Both the position numbers and the translations under genes were made by a program. From the NCBI RefSeq assembly GCF_019175385.1, contig NC_083344.1:27902231-27966230 (forward strand): a DNA stretch of 64,000 nt. Direction: 5' to 3'. The stretch comes from Lycium barbarum (taxonomy: Eukaryota > Streptophyta > Magnoliopsida > Solanales > Solanaceae). Under the pieces are notes generated by a model, which saw only the letters and a list, made by a program, of their open reading frames with translations, searched no databases and was not told the origin of the DNA. The stretch's first letter is position 1. Each line of letters begins with the position of its first letter. Positions 36,079 through 48,902 of the stretch are shown here, in pieces.

Positions 36079-39000
36079 TAAGCTTCCCCTTTTTGCCAAA
36101 TCTCATTACACCCTTCATTGGTGACACTTTCAAGAATACCCAATCTTTCACTTGGAACTCTAAGTCCCTTCGACGATTATCCGCATAAGACTTTTGACGA
36201 CTTTGAGCTGCTACTAACCGATCTTGTATGAGCTTGACTTTCTCTATGGCTTGCTGGACCAAGTCTGGCCCCTATCAATTTAGTCTCTCCTACCTCGAAC
36301 CACCCAATTGGGGATCTAAACTTTCGCCCATATAAAGCCTTATACGGTGCCATTTGAATGCTAGAATGATAACTATTGTTATATGAAAATTCAATGAGAG
36401 GCAAGTGATCATCCCAATTACCTCCAAAATCTGTCATACATGCCCGTAACATATCCTCAAGAGTCTGAATGGTACGTTCAGCTTGTCCATCAGTCTGCGG
36501 GTGAAATGCTATGCTAAGGCTCACTTGGGTCCCTAAACCCTCTTGGAAGGACTTCCAAAAATTAGTTGTAAATTGAGTCCCTCTATCAGAGATGATAGAT
36601 GTTGGGACACCATGGAGTCACACTATCTCTTTAACATAAAGCTTTGCATAATATTTTGCCACATATGTCGTTCTAACTGGTAAGAAATGAGTTGACTTCG
36701 TGAGTCTATCCACGATCACCCATATAGAACATACTTACGTCGAGAATGGGGTAAGCCTGTAATGAAGTCCATGTTAATCACTTCCCACTTCCAAGTTGGG
36801 ATTTCTATAGCTTGTAGCAATCCGCCTGGCTTTTGGTGCTCGATTTTCACTTGTTGACAGTTGGCACATTGAGCTACGAATTTCGCTATATCGTTTTTCA
36901 TCCCATTCCACCAATATATAGAATTAAGATCATGGTACATTTTCGTCTCTCCAGGGTGGACAGAATAACGGGAGCAATGGGCTTCTCTCAATATTTGGTG
37001 GCGTAAACCTGCCACATTAGGAACACATAATCTGCCTCGGCATCGGAGAACTCTGTCTCCAGCAAGCTCAAATGATGACTCCTCCTTCTGAGGGAGTGTA
37101 TCTTTGTAATGCATTAGCATGGAATCTTCGTATTGTCGTTCTCTCACTTCTGCTTCTAGCGACGAGACTGCTGAATTCTGAACAGTAGTTCCCCTGCTAT
37201 CTGAGTCCACTACTCGAACTCCTAAGCTAGCCAACTGCCGGAGCTCATGAGCCATTTCTCTCTTCTCTGGTCGTACATCATACAAACTTCCCATAGATCT
37301 ACGGCTAAGAGCATCAGCCACAATATTTGCCTTTCCGGGGTGATATAGGATATCAACATCATAATCCTTTAGCAATTCCAACCATCGTCGTTGCCGCAAA
37401 TTCAACTCTTTCTGCTTGAAGATATACTGAAGGATCTTATGATCTATATAAATATCCACATGGACACTATATAAATAATGTCTCCACATCTTTATTGCAT
37501 GAACCACTGCAGCCAATTCTAGATCATGGGTTGGATATTTCTTCTCATGTTTTCGTAATTGCCTTGAAGCATACGCAATCACCTTACCATGTTGCATCAA
37601 CACACAGCCTAGCCTAATGCCTGAAGTATCGCAATAAACAACATATCCTTCCAATCCCTCTGGAAGTGTCAGGACTAGGGTAGAAGTCAATCTATCTTTT
37701 AACTCTTGGAAACTACGTTCACAAGCAACTGTCCATTGAAACTTAGCTGATTTCTGGGTCAGCTTTGTGAGTGGTGTGGAAATAGAAGAAAAACCTTCAA
37801 CAAATATCCTGTAATAACCTGCTAAGCCCAGAAAGCTATGAACTTCCGTAAGAGTTGTGGGCCTTGGCCAAGTCTTCACGGCCTCAATCTTTTGGCTATC
37901 TACCCGAATACCATCGGCTGCAACAATGTGCCCCAAAAATGTCACTGCGTTCAACCAAAACTCACACTTAGAAAATTGGGCGAATAGCTCACAAGTTTGA
38001 AGAACTCTAAGGACAGCACGTAAATGATCCGCATGTTCTGCCTCGGATCTAGAATACACCAAGATATCGTCGATAAATACAATCACAAATAGATCTAGGA
38101 AGGGCCTGAACACATTGTTCATCAAATCCATAAATACTGTCGGTGCATTAGTTAACCCAAATGACATTACCCGGAACTCAAAATGGCCATATCGTGTTCT
38201 GAAGGCTATCTTAAGGATATCTTTCTCCCTAACTCTCACTTGATGATACCTGGACCTCAAATCTATCTTGGAAAACCATTTGGCACCTTCTAATTGGTCA
38301 AATAAGTCATCAATCCTCGGAAGAGGATATTTGTTCTTAATCGTCACCTTATTCAATTGCCGATAGTCAATGCACATTCTCAAGGAGCCATCTTTCTTTC
38401 AGACAAACAATACGGGTGCTCCCCACGGGGATGAACTAGGCCTAATAAAGCCTTTCTCAAGCAAGTCTTTCAATTGCTCCTTCAACTATTTTAATTCTAC
38501 GGGTTCCATTCTATAAGGAGGAATAGATATAGGCTTAGTGTCTGGCAACACATCAATAGCAAAATCAATCTCCCGCTCGGGTAGAAGGCCTGGAAGCTCT
38601 TCCGGGAACACATCCGAAAACTCATTCACCACGGGGACTGACTGAAGAGTTGGCGATTCAGCTTCTACATCTTGAACCCGAACTAGATGATAAATGAAAC
38701 CTTTTGTGATCATTTTCCTTGCCTTTAGATAGGAAATAAACCTACCTTTTGGTGACGTAGTGTTCCCTTTCCATTCTAAAACTGGTTCTCCCGGAAATTG
38801 GAAACGAATCATTTTCATTCTACAATCAACATTAGCATAGCAAGAAGCCAGCCAATCCATGCCCATAATAACATCAAAGTCTACCATTTTTAACTCATGC
38901 AGTCAATCATAGTACGACGATCACAAACCACAACTATATTTTTTTATATGCTTGGCTAGCTATTACCGATTCACCAACGGGTGTAGACACCTCAAAAAGG

Positions 39001-39090
39001 TTTGATCGACTCCGGTTCGACTCTAAACCGACCCGCAATATACGGAGTAACATATGACAATGTGGAGGTTGGATCTATCAAAGCATATCC
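36079..39090 (-). pseudogene. pol: Element F pol remnant (protease to integrase), heavily broken
   Basis: A-family polyprotein on the minus strand, cut at GKKGKL (36079) by D and at the protease end by a deletion (about 39085-39095). Recognisable parts: protease with LIDPTSTLSYV, where the active-site Gly reads Thr, then [13 protein letters not shown], RNase H ([24 protein letters not shown]), integrase zinc finger [12 protein letters not shown] and DGQAERTIQ. Breaks: frameshifts near 38900, 36725 and 36270, and stops at about 38486, 38397 and 36618. It is older than A in sequence decay. Confidence 0.9.
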
Positions 39091-39827
39091 CATGTTCTTA
39101 ACATCATTTATAACATATCCATATTACAACACATCAAGAATCATAACTCAATTCAAGATATTACTCAAAATGGCACTATTTCCACATTCATGGCTCATTT
39201 TTCTATATCCTTCTACAATCCAAGTGTTTTCAACTTTCAAATACCTTAAACAACATGGAAATACCCTAAATATTACCTTAGATGGTGTAGGGATGAACCT
39301 TGGATGAAAACACCTCACTTGAGCAAAACCCTAGTTTCAACTTCACTTGGATTCCTTGCCTTGGATGAACTTTAATGGGTTTCTTACACTTGATTCACTT
39401 AGTTTGATGTTGTTGAACACTAATATCTCTTGATTTCTTGTGGGAGAAGTGTAGAGAGATGTTTTAGAGAGAAGGGGTGTGAAAGGGAAATGAAATGAAA
39501 TGAGACTTGGATCCCTTATTAAATACACCAAATCTATCCCGACCAGTTCTACGGACCAACATACGGTCCGTATAAATTATACTGACCGTATGTCTGGCCG
39601 TAGATTTGGTCCAGAGAGGGGTGCCAATCTGGGCTGATTGTACGGTCCAACATACGGTCCATATGTTTTATACGACCAGTATGTTTGGCCGTATAATCCC
39701 TAGTTTTTCGAAGTTCGTTCTCGTCGACTCGTTTGATCTCAAATCCTTATGGAACCTTCTTAGCACTTGTTCATCACCTCATTTACAATCTAAGGGACGT
39801 TATAACTCCTCTCCAAAGCATTATTAA
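39091..39827 (-). mobile_element. Element F, remnant of its 5' LTR, first piece
   Basis: The sequence jumps from protease codons straight into LTR sequence resembling A (the same order of AAACCCTAGTTT, GAGAAGTTTTAGAGAGAAG-like and palindrome blocks). Gag, leader, PBS and half the LTR are missing, which points to a deletion of several kb. Palindromes here are ATACGGTCCGTAT and variants (39545-39705). Interrupted by solo LTR G; it continues at 42356-42566. Confidence 0.78.
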
Positions 39828-40002
39828 TGTCACGACCCAGCTAGGGGCCGCAACGGGTACCCGGGGCTAGCCATCGAGCACCACTCTTTCTGCTACTCAT
39901 CTTACTCATTTACTGCTCTTTTATCACATTTATATTCAAAATGTAGGAAAATCATATTTCATTTGAAAACATAAGCCTCTCGGCTACCAAAATAATTTTA
40001 TA

Positions 40003-40055
<53 letters not shown>

Positions 40056-42350
40056 ACACAGTAACAACCTCGTGAGGCCATCTAACCCACACTACGCATC
40101 TACGAGCCTCTACTGGAGTGCTATACAAAAGGACGGGACAAGACCCCGTCATGCCCAAAAATACATATACATGAATATACACAAAACAATCATCATAAGC
40201 ACCTCCGAACAAAGGAGTGCTTTCAATCAGCTGACAGCTACTGCTGGTCTAGGTCGAGCTCTCCTCCCTATCTACCTGTGGGCATGATCACAGCATCCAA
40301 AGAAAATGGACGTCAGTACGAACATTGTACTGAGTATGATAGGCATAAACAAGGAAATAAGGCAATGATATACAAGAAGTATCAATAAGGATTAACTGTA
40401 TCTGACTATCAAGTGTAAAAGAAATAATGCATGTTGGCTTACTCATAGTCATCATCAGGTTATGTGTGCATAATTATATAAGCTGCCCGCCCATAAAGGT
40501 ACGGTGTAATAATGTATAAGCTGCCCATCCATATCGGATCGGTGTGATAATAATAACATTAGCCTGCGTCCAGGCCTCCCGCATCCGGGGTATCATCTCA
40601 AGCCGCCCACTAGTGGTGTCTGCCCATGCCATTTGGCCATGGTGTATCGTATAGCAGCCGCCTCAGTGGTGACTGCCCGGCCAACTAGGCGCAATGTTAT
40701 ATCATCATTATACATACTCATCATAATATGCTTATCGTAACACACTTATCATAATACATACATAAGGTTTATGAACAACTTTACTTTATCGGGGTGACGT
40801 AAGGTCGTGATTTCCCCCGATTTCATTATGGAGGAATTATCGACATCCTGCCTCACCTTGAAGGAACTAACGTATAAGGTCAGTATGAGCAATAAATACC
40901 ATCATGCCATTTTAGGATCATCATATCATATCTCTTATCTTATATTACCATTCATAGATATAGGCTTTTAGCTTTCCGGATTATAGGAACTCATGAAGAG
41001 GAAGGAAAATCAAGCTAGAAGATTGATGCCATTAGAAAGAAAGGACTAGCCTCACATACCTTTGACGTTTAACTAAGCTATCACTTGCTTGTTCTCCTTC
41101 AATACCACTTTCTACCTTTAAGAGAGAATTCGCACTATCGTTAGTTAATTCGATTATAAGAACGCGTTACTAATTCTAGGGAAAAATGGACAGCACTTCC
41201 TTTGTTTATACTACTTTCCCATATTCTATATCAACTCCCACACGCTCACAACAACATTCACAATATTGAAATCAACAATCGTCATTTGTATACATTAACC
41301 ACAATCCACCATTTCTCTTCCATTTCTCCATATTTATGGTTATAGTTTACTATCGCGTTTCCTCATATATATTACTTATTTCATGGCCTAAATTTCATTT
41401 ATAACGTATTCATAACCACAACACTCCAACATTCATAATTCAACCCAACTACTATCCAACCATGACACTATTCACCCATGAATGACCCATTTCCTATGTC
41501 TTTTTACAATTCAAGTATCTTAACCTTCCAATACCTTAAACAACATGGTTTAGTCATGAAACTTACCTCAGATGATGGTTGAACAAGTCTTGAACGGAAT
41601 TACTCCTCTAGCATCAAAACCCTACTTCACTTCCTTTGGATTTTCTTAAGAGAGATGAACTTTAGCTAGGTTTCATATACTTCATTTCATGGATTAGGTG
41701 TTATTGATCATGGATTTCCTTTGATTTTCTTGTGATGAAGAGTAGAGAGCACTCTAGAGGTTTCTAGAGAGAAATATCCTAGAGATGAAATGAATTGAAT
41801 GAGCTTGTGTCTCCTTTTAATGACTTAAAATCTAATCTGGAATGAACAGTGGCTGAAGTGCAAAGTGGTCGTAAACTCAGTTTACGGTCCCTATTCCAGT
41901 TTATGGACCGTATATCGTGGTCGTCTTTAAGCATATCAAAACCAGAATGGTATGCTGAGGACCATGGTGATTTACGATCGCAGTTTACGGGCTGTATTTC
42001 AATTTACGGTCCGTATTCCAAGTCGTATTTAACCATTTAAACATTTGATAGAAAGTTGAAGTTTGGTAAGTTGGAATACGACATGGTGGTTTACGGGCGG
42101 GCCGTATACCACTTTACGGTCCGTATTTCACTTTACAGTCGACTGGGCCAAAGTGCAAATCTGCGACTTTCAAGTCTTCAAAACCTATAATTAGTCATTG
42201 TGGAGCATAGCCTATCTCTTGTTCCCATTGCCTTTGAAATCTTACTTAAGGTCGTCAAACGTCGTTCCCTTTTCATTAAAACATCATATACCCGTATTCT
42301 TCGTTAGTCTATTTGTTGTGCGTTCACGGGGAAATTTACGAGGTGTAACA
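39828..42350 (-). mobile_element. Element G: solo LTR of the D family (2523 bp), TSD ATTAA
   Basis: Runs from TGTCACGACCCAGC to GAGGTGTAACA with ATTAA on both sides (39823-39827, 42351-42355). It matches the D LTR from end to end, which also confirms where E split D. No internal region is present, so it arose by recombination between two LTRs. Modules (minus): (TA)n near 40001-40042, three-hairpin 40276-40333, donor-like AGGTATGT 41053-41060, U3 palindromes 41870-42130. Confidence 0.95.
40276..40333 (-). promoter_or_regulatory. Three-hairpin LTR module, copy in G
   Basis: Stems GTAC/GTAC, CGTCC/GGATG (one G-U pair keeps the stem) and CTGTG/CACAG. Confidence 0.72.
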
Positions 42351-42355
42351 ATTAA

Positions 42356-42566
42356 ATCCTCGTTAACTTGTTACTCGTAATTCCTTTTCGATACCTATCG
42401 TATGCCTTACCTTCTCTTGGAAAACTTTCTTCCCCTATCTCGAACATCTTTAAAATCTTAACTAGGGTCATCGTATGTCATTTCTTACTTATTGAAATAC
42501 CGTATACTCGTGCTCTTCATTAGTCTATTCACTGTGCATAAATGGAAAATTTTCCGAGGTGTAACA
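42356..42566 (-). mobile_element. Element F, 5' LTR, terminal piece
   Basis: U3 end of the same LTR, closing with GGAAAATTTTCCGAGGTGTAACA-type sequence as in A. H LTR sequence begins at 42567, inside a GGGGCCCTGTCCCG motif typical of these LTRs. This suggests F inserted there, with GGCCC as a possible duplication. Confidence 0.85.
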
Positions 42567-42891
42567 GGCCCTGTCCCGACCACGTTATGTTATGTTTCCA
42601 GTAGAGGCTTGTAGATAGTTATGTACAGTCAAATGGGGTCCATACTTGAAATTTTATTTGTCATCACGGTCGGTTATTATAGCCTTACCATCTCATATAG
42701 CATGTTCAGTATTTTCATACAAATGAGTCTTTCAGAGCAGCTGATATATACCTACTCCATATGAGTTATTGTGAGTCACATGATGGCCCTATCGGTCCAC
42801 CTATGTTCATATTCATGTCAGATGTATGTCAGGTGGTAATTGACTAGTACGGTTAAGTGCCCATCATGGCTCTCCAGTTTAGGTCGTGACA
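42567..42891 (+). mobile_element. Element H, end of 5' LTR
   Basis: Starts within the conserved GGCCCTGTCCCG motif and ends GGTCGTGACA, just before a PBS. The first part of this LTR would be left of F and so outside the window. Confidence 0.82.
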
Positions 42892-42895
42892 GAAG

Positions 42896-42907
42896 TGGTA
42901 TTAGAGC
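42896..42907 (+). other. Primer-binding site of H (one mismatch)
   Basis: TGGTATTAGAGC: the initiator-Met site with one C-to-T change. The leader that follows matches other elements (GTCCAGTAGGGTC, TTATAACAGGAGG). Confidence 0.88.
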
Positions 42908-43104
42908 AGTTCTGTCCTAGGGTTATCTACAAGTCATGTCCAGTAGGGTCTTGTTTATGGGTGTGAAGTGTGCCACACTTATAACAGGAGGTTGTAGGGC
43001 ATTTAGGATGGTTTTCTTCCTTTCTATTCTAGCTCGTGCAACAGAGCCAAGTGATAGGATGTAAGATTTTCAGTTCTAACCTTGATCGTTTTTGTAGCTG
43101 TGAG

Positions 43105-43431
43105 ATGGGCTCTATAGGAAAGAAGGCCTATGATTTGGGGGCTTCCAGAGTTAGCCATTCGTATGATACAAACCCTTTTAAGGATTTTCCCTCTATTGAG
43201 ACGAATCCATCTGGGGATATGTCTTCTATAGAGACTAATCCGTCAAAAATTCAGGAAGAATCAGCAGAACAAGTGAGGAACTAGCAGATAATGGGAGCCA
43301 CTCTTGAAGTCTCATGTTATGATAGGTTATTTAATGAAGCAAATCCTTTTGTGAGGCCGGAGAGGTTGTAGACTAGAAAACCAAGTAGCCAAGCTTTAAT
43401 GGTATCCGCAGAACAGGGATCTAATGATAAT
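43105..43431 (+). pseudogene. Unknown decayed frame in H (first part)
   Basis: From an ATG (MGSIGKKAYDLGASR) a frame runs to the insertion of solo LTR I, with two TAG codons (about 43282 and 43369) that could be CAG or similar before decay. It resumes in phase at 45809 and ends at GGATCAAG|GTAAGAG (about 45960), a strong splice-donor consensus. It does not look like gag: it has no CCHC and no PPEF..F core. It contains a repeated SIETNPS phrase. It could be an element-specific gene or a captured host exon. I do not recognise it. Confidence 0.45.
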
Positions 43432-43892
43432 TATCACGACCCAACCTAGGGCTATGACGAGTGACCGAGCTTAACCTGCGCGATAACCCAACTTATGTTA
43501 CCTGTACTCAAACATGGCATTCAATAGGGTCTATTTAACTAAGTTTGAAAGCTGTAAATAGAATACCAAAGTCCATCTGTAACTCAAAACATCTCAAAAC
43601 ATACTTCTATATACGTAAGATATCACAAGGTAAGCCAATGAGGTTGCCGATACTTCTGTACAACAAAATAATGGCCGGCACGGCCAAACAGTATCCATGA
43701 CACCCACGCTGTCTGCAGACTACTAGAAGAGTATGACTGTGCATAAGTGACGGGATAGGGCCCCGTCGTACCCATAATGTATATAAATAAAATTATACCA
43801 AAACAGGAACATTCTTCGAAGCAAGTGGAGCTGTCTGACTCTCAATGCTGACTCCTCCAAGGTGGCTGGATCGTTTAACCGCATCCCTGAAC

Positions 43893-43949
43893 CTGCAGGC
43901 ATGAAACGCAGCCCCCGAAGAAAGGGTGTCAGTACGGAAGATGTACTGA
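43893..43949 (-). promoter_or_regulatory. Three-hairpin LTR module, copy in I
   Basis: First stem TCAGTA/TACTGA type; second stem CCC/GGG; third CTGC/GCAG. Pairing is kept although the bases differ from J and D. Confidence 0.68.
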
Positions 43950-44104
43950 ACATGTAAGGCAATACTGAATCATAAAACAAGGAAAAGCGTAACAGTAACA
44001 AAGTTTAGAAAGCAACTTGGGAGTAACCTAGAACAACACTTTGAACCATGTCATATGGTCCCTTACAGAAATTATAGCATACATAATATAAATATAGAAT
44101 ATCC

Positions 44105-44240
44105 TACTCGTAGCCGCTTCCGGCGTAGTCATGATGGCCCCTTCGGGCAGCCGCTTCTGGCGTAGTCATGATGGCCCCTTCGGGCAGCCGCTTCCGGCTT
44201 AACTAGGGTGGCCCCTTCGGACAGCCGCTTCCGGCTTAAG
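44105..44240 (-). repeat. GC-rich tandem repeat of about 42 bp, LTR I
   Basis: Three units built on AGCCGCTTC[CT]GGC, a spacer, then GGCCCCTTCGGGC; each holds two small hairpins. Related units occur in L at about 56300-56430. Confidence 0.85.
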
Positions 44241-45803
44241 AATATCATCATCCAGCTAATCAGGTGGAACAATAACAATACATATGATATAAAGTATGAA
44301 TATGTAATGAAGTTACAAAACGTTGCACCCCTTTCAGAGTTGTTTCTATTACAACTCCCTTTGGAGAGATTTTGAGAACAAGTTTTAGAGTTTCCTTCAT
44401 TTACCATTTGCTTTGTAGGGAACATGTTAGTATAATGTATCGTAGAAGCTTCCTTCGAATTATCAACAAGAGTATAGCATGAACGAAACAAGACATTGGA
44501 TATCGACTCCAAATCCAACTAAGAATAGAGTACTTATGTTTTACGTTCTTTAGGAGTCATATAAAAGAGATCATGCCAAAATATGAAAGAAGGGTTAGCC
44601 TTATATACCTTATTTATGCCTCAAGCTAATCCTCGAGTCCCTTCCCGAGCTTAGTCAACTAAAATACCATCAACAATATAGGGATTAAGACTAGGCCAAC
44701 AAGATTATTCTAACTAATAATTTATTCTGTCGCCTAACGGGATTTGGACATCATCTCCCCTATAATCCTACCAACCCAACAATTCCAAATTAAGCTAATA
44801 ACTAACAACAACAACAAATCTAACAATTTACAACAATAATATGACTAAACGCATCTTACAATTCTATCCAAAACAGCCCCTAAACCATAACGCCTTAATA
44901 TTCGGTATACGATAATTATAACTATATTTCAAACACTTTAATTCGTTAAATCTCCACGTAATCATCTCAATAACAAAGATGAGAAAATAATACATACCTT
45001 AGCAGCAGCTCAACCACGAAAATATCATCCCCCAAGCTCAATATTTAGCTTGAAACGACGATGACAACTCGTATTACACTTTATCCTTCACGAGCCTCGG
45101 GATTCGGGGCCTCGAACTTGATCGAACCCTCGCTTTATCTCTCTAAATCTCCTCACTCTCTCTCTCTAAAATATTCTAGATATTTTGGCATGCAATGAGG
45201 AAGATAATGGGTGACAATTTTCCTTAAATAGCCAAGGAAGTGGCCTGACCCGACTTGGAGTCGGGTTGGGCCGAGCCCACTGCCAGTTTGACCTTTCCTC
45301 CTTAAAACATCCATAACTTTTTATCCCTATGTCGCATGAAGGCCCACGATCTATGGTTGGAACGGTATTTCAATTATCTACAACTTTTATGTTTTGTGTT
45401 TTCCCAAATTCTCAACGTATAATGGTGTGTTGGCCTCGTAAAGCTAGATCACCCGAAAACATATCCTTAAATCATCCTTTTGGTGTGCTTATGCTCATAT
45501 TTGGCTTAAGTGTCCCTCTTAAGACTTTATAAACTTCCTATGTACTATTCATATAACTTTTCATATGCCTTTTATAAAATACCGACATGTGGGCCCCACC
45601 TTAACTTACGGTTACGAGGGCTATTTGTCAAGTAACGTATTAACCAACTTACACCATATGGCCTCCACTGTCGTCTATATGTTATTCTTATACATATATT
45701 ACAGAATCTTCATCCCTAATCCTTGTATATCTTTACCCTCCCCTGAGCCCATACTAAGTCGTCTGCAGTCTCGGTAACACAAAAAATTTTCCGGGGTGTA
45801 ATA

Positions 45804-48450
45804 ATAATGATGGTCAAGCTGACAGGATTAGTATAAATGGTACGGTTATGAATACTTTAAGTGTTGTTGAGCAACCTTTGGATGGGCAACATAAGGGAGA
45901 ACCTCCTTATTCACTATTCGATCGATTTGTGCTAGATCAAAGTTCCAGAACAGGATCAAGGTAAGAGTTCCTTATATCATTGAGTTAATAGTGATAATGA
46001 AATGCATATTTGATTGATTAATTAAAGAAGGGAGTATAGGAGCGTATGCAGAAAGAGCATCTTATGAGTATATGAACTTTTATTTAAGAGGATTGATTAA
46101 CCAAGGGTTTAGAAAATAAATTTGATGTTTTGCAAGAAGGATTCCCAGATATGGCAGATGAAGTAAGCTTTATTGTCTTATATCCCCTTTCATACCAATA
46201 GCCCTGTGTGGCCGAGTTATGTATCATATGTATTTTTATGGGTAGCCTGTGAGGCATTGGATGTATTTTATGGGTTGTGTGCAGGTTTGGGACAGCACGA
46301 ATTACAGAGGAAACTTAAGTTATTTGAGTATATGTGTGTTGCAATGGTAAGATGTCATTATAGATCAAAGAAGTTTAGTAATGGGTGATTGAAGGAGGAA
46401 TTAGCAGTGACCTATGTGAGGAGGCAGAAATAGTAAGATAGTGCCATGCATAAGTGAGGAAGTGGATATAAAAGTACTAGAAAGAATTAACATGTTCCCT
46501 ACGAGTAGAAATTAAAGGAGGACCCAAATGTTTAAGGAAGGTCAAGAAAGACAAGTCATTTCGAAAGCAGTTTTCCGATCCTTATGAATACGAGTTGCAT
46601 TGGTCTCGAGTACTAAGATTTATCTCCGAGATTTTGAGGCATTATGTATGTTCTTTCATATGTACTAAGGTATGAGGTCATGACTATTAAGTATCAATGG
46701 ATTAGAGGTTAAACGAATCGATGTCGGAATAAGGTCGAGAACTGTGCAAGTTGACGGGTAGATTGATGAGCCGTCAACATGGTCGACCGTCCATCAACCT
46801 TGCACCGTCAATCATCCCTGAGAATCAGAGGCTGTTGCAACTTAACGCCTGCAAGTTGACGGTCGTCAACAGTGTTGATGCCACCGTCCAAGTTGAGGCC
46901 GTGACAATTTCCATAAAATCCTAAGTGCCTATATAGCACGAATTGAGGCAGTGGTTGAGCTTTTGAGATATTATATATTGACCCCTATGTTTTTTTAAGA
47001 TACAACGCAAAATTGGTATGCGCATATATGTATAGTACGAGTACAGGTTAGCAGATCAGAGATAGATTCATTGTTGACGACTAAAGTTTATATGTTTGAT
47101 AGACCAAATCTTATGGGCTCATAATAACAACATAAGGTAATGAATAACGAAAAATGTTAAATGGGATTGAGGATAAACTAAGGGAATGATTATATGAAGA
47201 AGAGGTCATTGTAAATACAAAGGAAGGAATGATGAGTAAGGAAAGAATAGGATAATGAGTCGATAATTAAGAGGAAGATGGCAAAGGACAACAAGTTAAA
47301 GGATGAGTGGAGAGTGAGCAGTGACATTACAAAGTATTTGTGGTTAAAACAAATGGAAGGAAAGGTTTAGGAAGGAGGCATATAATTAAATGCCTACCAG
47401 TTATAATGGCTACGATAAGGATAGTATGAGGAAGATACAACCCCTACAGGTACTTCTGTACTAGGAGGGAATTAGCACTTTAAGAGGATTGAGAGTAAGA
47501 CAATCCACAAAGGATATGTGCTACGTGTTTATTTAAATTGGAAAACGGGGCGTTATCATTAGTGAATACTTTAGTTCTCTGAATATCAGTTAAGAATGGA
47601 TTTCTCGCCTCTCCTGAGTGCAATTAACAATCACACCATTCCAATGATCCCTCAGAGTAACAAAGGATTACCCGTTGTGGCATTACAGACTAATTTAGGG
47701 AAATTACAAAGGGGCACAGTTCAATTCAAACTAAAGTTGTTGCCAAAGGTGAAGTTTAAGACGTTCTTGGTAATGCCTAAGGTTATCCTAGTATGTGTTT
47801 TGTTGTCTAGAGAAAAAGAAGATGAGACAAGGCACAAAAAGGACGAAGCATTACTCCTATGATGCCGAATTATTTTTAGGATTCAAGAGGTTATTATGAA
47901 TAAACGGTGGGAATAAAGGATATAAGTAAATTTTGGATAACATAAATTGCATTTAGAAAGGAATTACGGTTGTGAGACGAACAAGCCTTGAAGCCTTAAT
48001 AAGAAATGAATGACGAAGGGAATCCCATGATAAGAAAACGACAACAAAAAGTGAAGCTGGGGGTATATGCTAAGAGACTTCCGTGAGTAACATGGTAGAT
48101 GATTGGGAGAATGACGACGGAGAATTCAAATGTAAGAGAGGATTGAAAGAAAAAGTAAAACTTAGTCAACGATACCTGTGAGGCTATTCTGAGATTCACT
48201 AATATGACGTGACATGTCTTTAATGCTCCCCAATATGAGTTGTGCATCTTAGAGTTTACAAATACACCGGATCTAAAGATATCAGATATTCCTATAGTCA
48301 GTTAGTATTCGAGTGTGTTAATCCTAAAGTTGAGTTTCAAGTTGCAATAAGGAGATTAGAGTTTCCCTAAGTATATTGTTGTCAGAATATGATTAAAGGA
48401 ATTTATAGAATGTCGGTTAATAAAAGTGGTATTTAGGATGAAGCATATGA
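45804..48450 (+). mobile_element. Element H internal region, mostly non-coding
   Basis: Purine-rich sequence with no gypsy protein motif. It includes the tail of the unknown frame (45809-45960) and two later stretches with splice-like edges: ...GCAGATGAA|GTAAGC near 46162, and GTGTGCAG|GT...TGCAATG|GTAAGA at about 46277-46349. A patch at 46740-46915 is rich in GTTGACGG and its complement. The frame at 47596-47862 is isolated and unrecognised. It could be a non-autonomous element that captured gene pieces, or a very old decayed element. Confidence 0.55.
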
Positions 48451-48902
48451 TGTCACGACCCAAACCGGAGGGCCGCGACTGACACCCATGACCCTACTCG
48501 GCTGAGTACCACACTACTATTTATCCAGGAGTCACAACTTTTTGTGAACCTTTAATTTACGAATTGACGCTTCCGTCAGGTAAAAAAAACTTTTCAATAA
48601 AACTCTTTCGTCAAATCAGGGACTTCTTCCTTATCGCTAATTCAAAGAAAACCTTTAGTCACAATAAAATCTTTAAAAATAAAGCACAAAAACATATCGA
48701 CCTATATGGTCGCTTTACACCACTGTCGACATCTCGACGCACTATCCACAGGACACTGTTTGCAAAAGTCTCTAACATACACGAGATACCATAACATAAG
48801 CACTCTGACTCGGCAACACTCCGAACTGAGATCGAGCTCGCCAATCCAGCTAATAGCCTGGGAACATCCTATATCCAATGTCTTTTACTCATCTTTGTAC
48901 AC

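Larger units (their letters stand above)
43432..45803 (-). mobile_element. Element I: solo LTR (2372 bp), TSD ATAAT
   Basis: Starts TATCACGACCCAACC and ends GGGGTGTAATA with ATAAT on both sides (43427-43431, 45804-45808). Both termini differ from TG...CA by one transition each, as expected from deamination. The last bases are ambiguous by three because of ATAATAAT. Modules (minus): three-hairpin 43893-43949, GC-rich repeats 44105-44240, donor-like site weakened to AGGTATAT at 44603-44610. The H frame is continuous once I is removed. Confidence 0.88.

Noticed and set aside
47596..47862. 88-codon frame as a host gene
   Set aside because: It is isolated, without introns, promoter or a recognisable domain, and lies inside degenerate element H.
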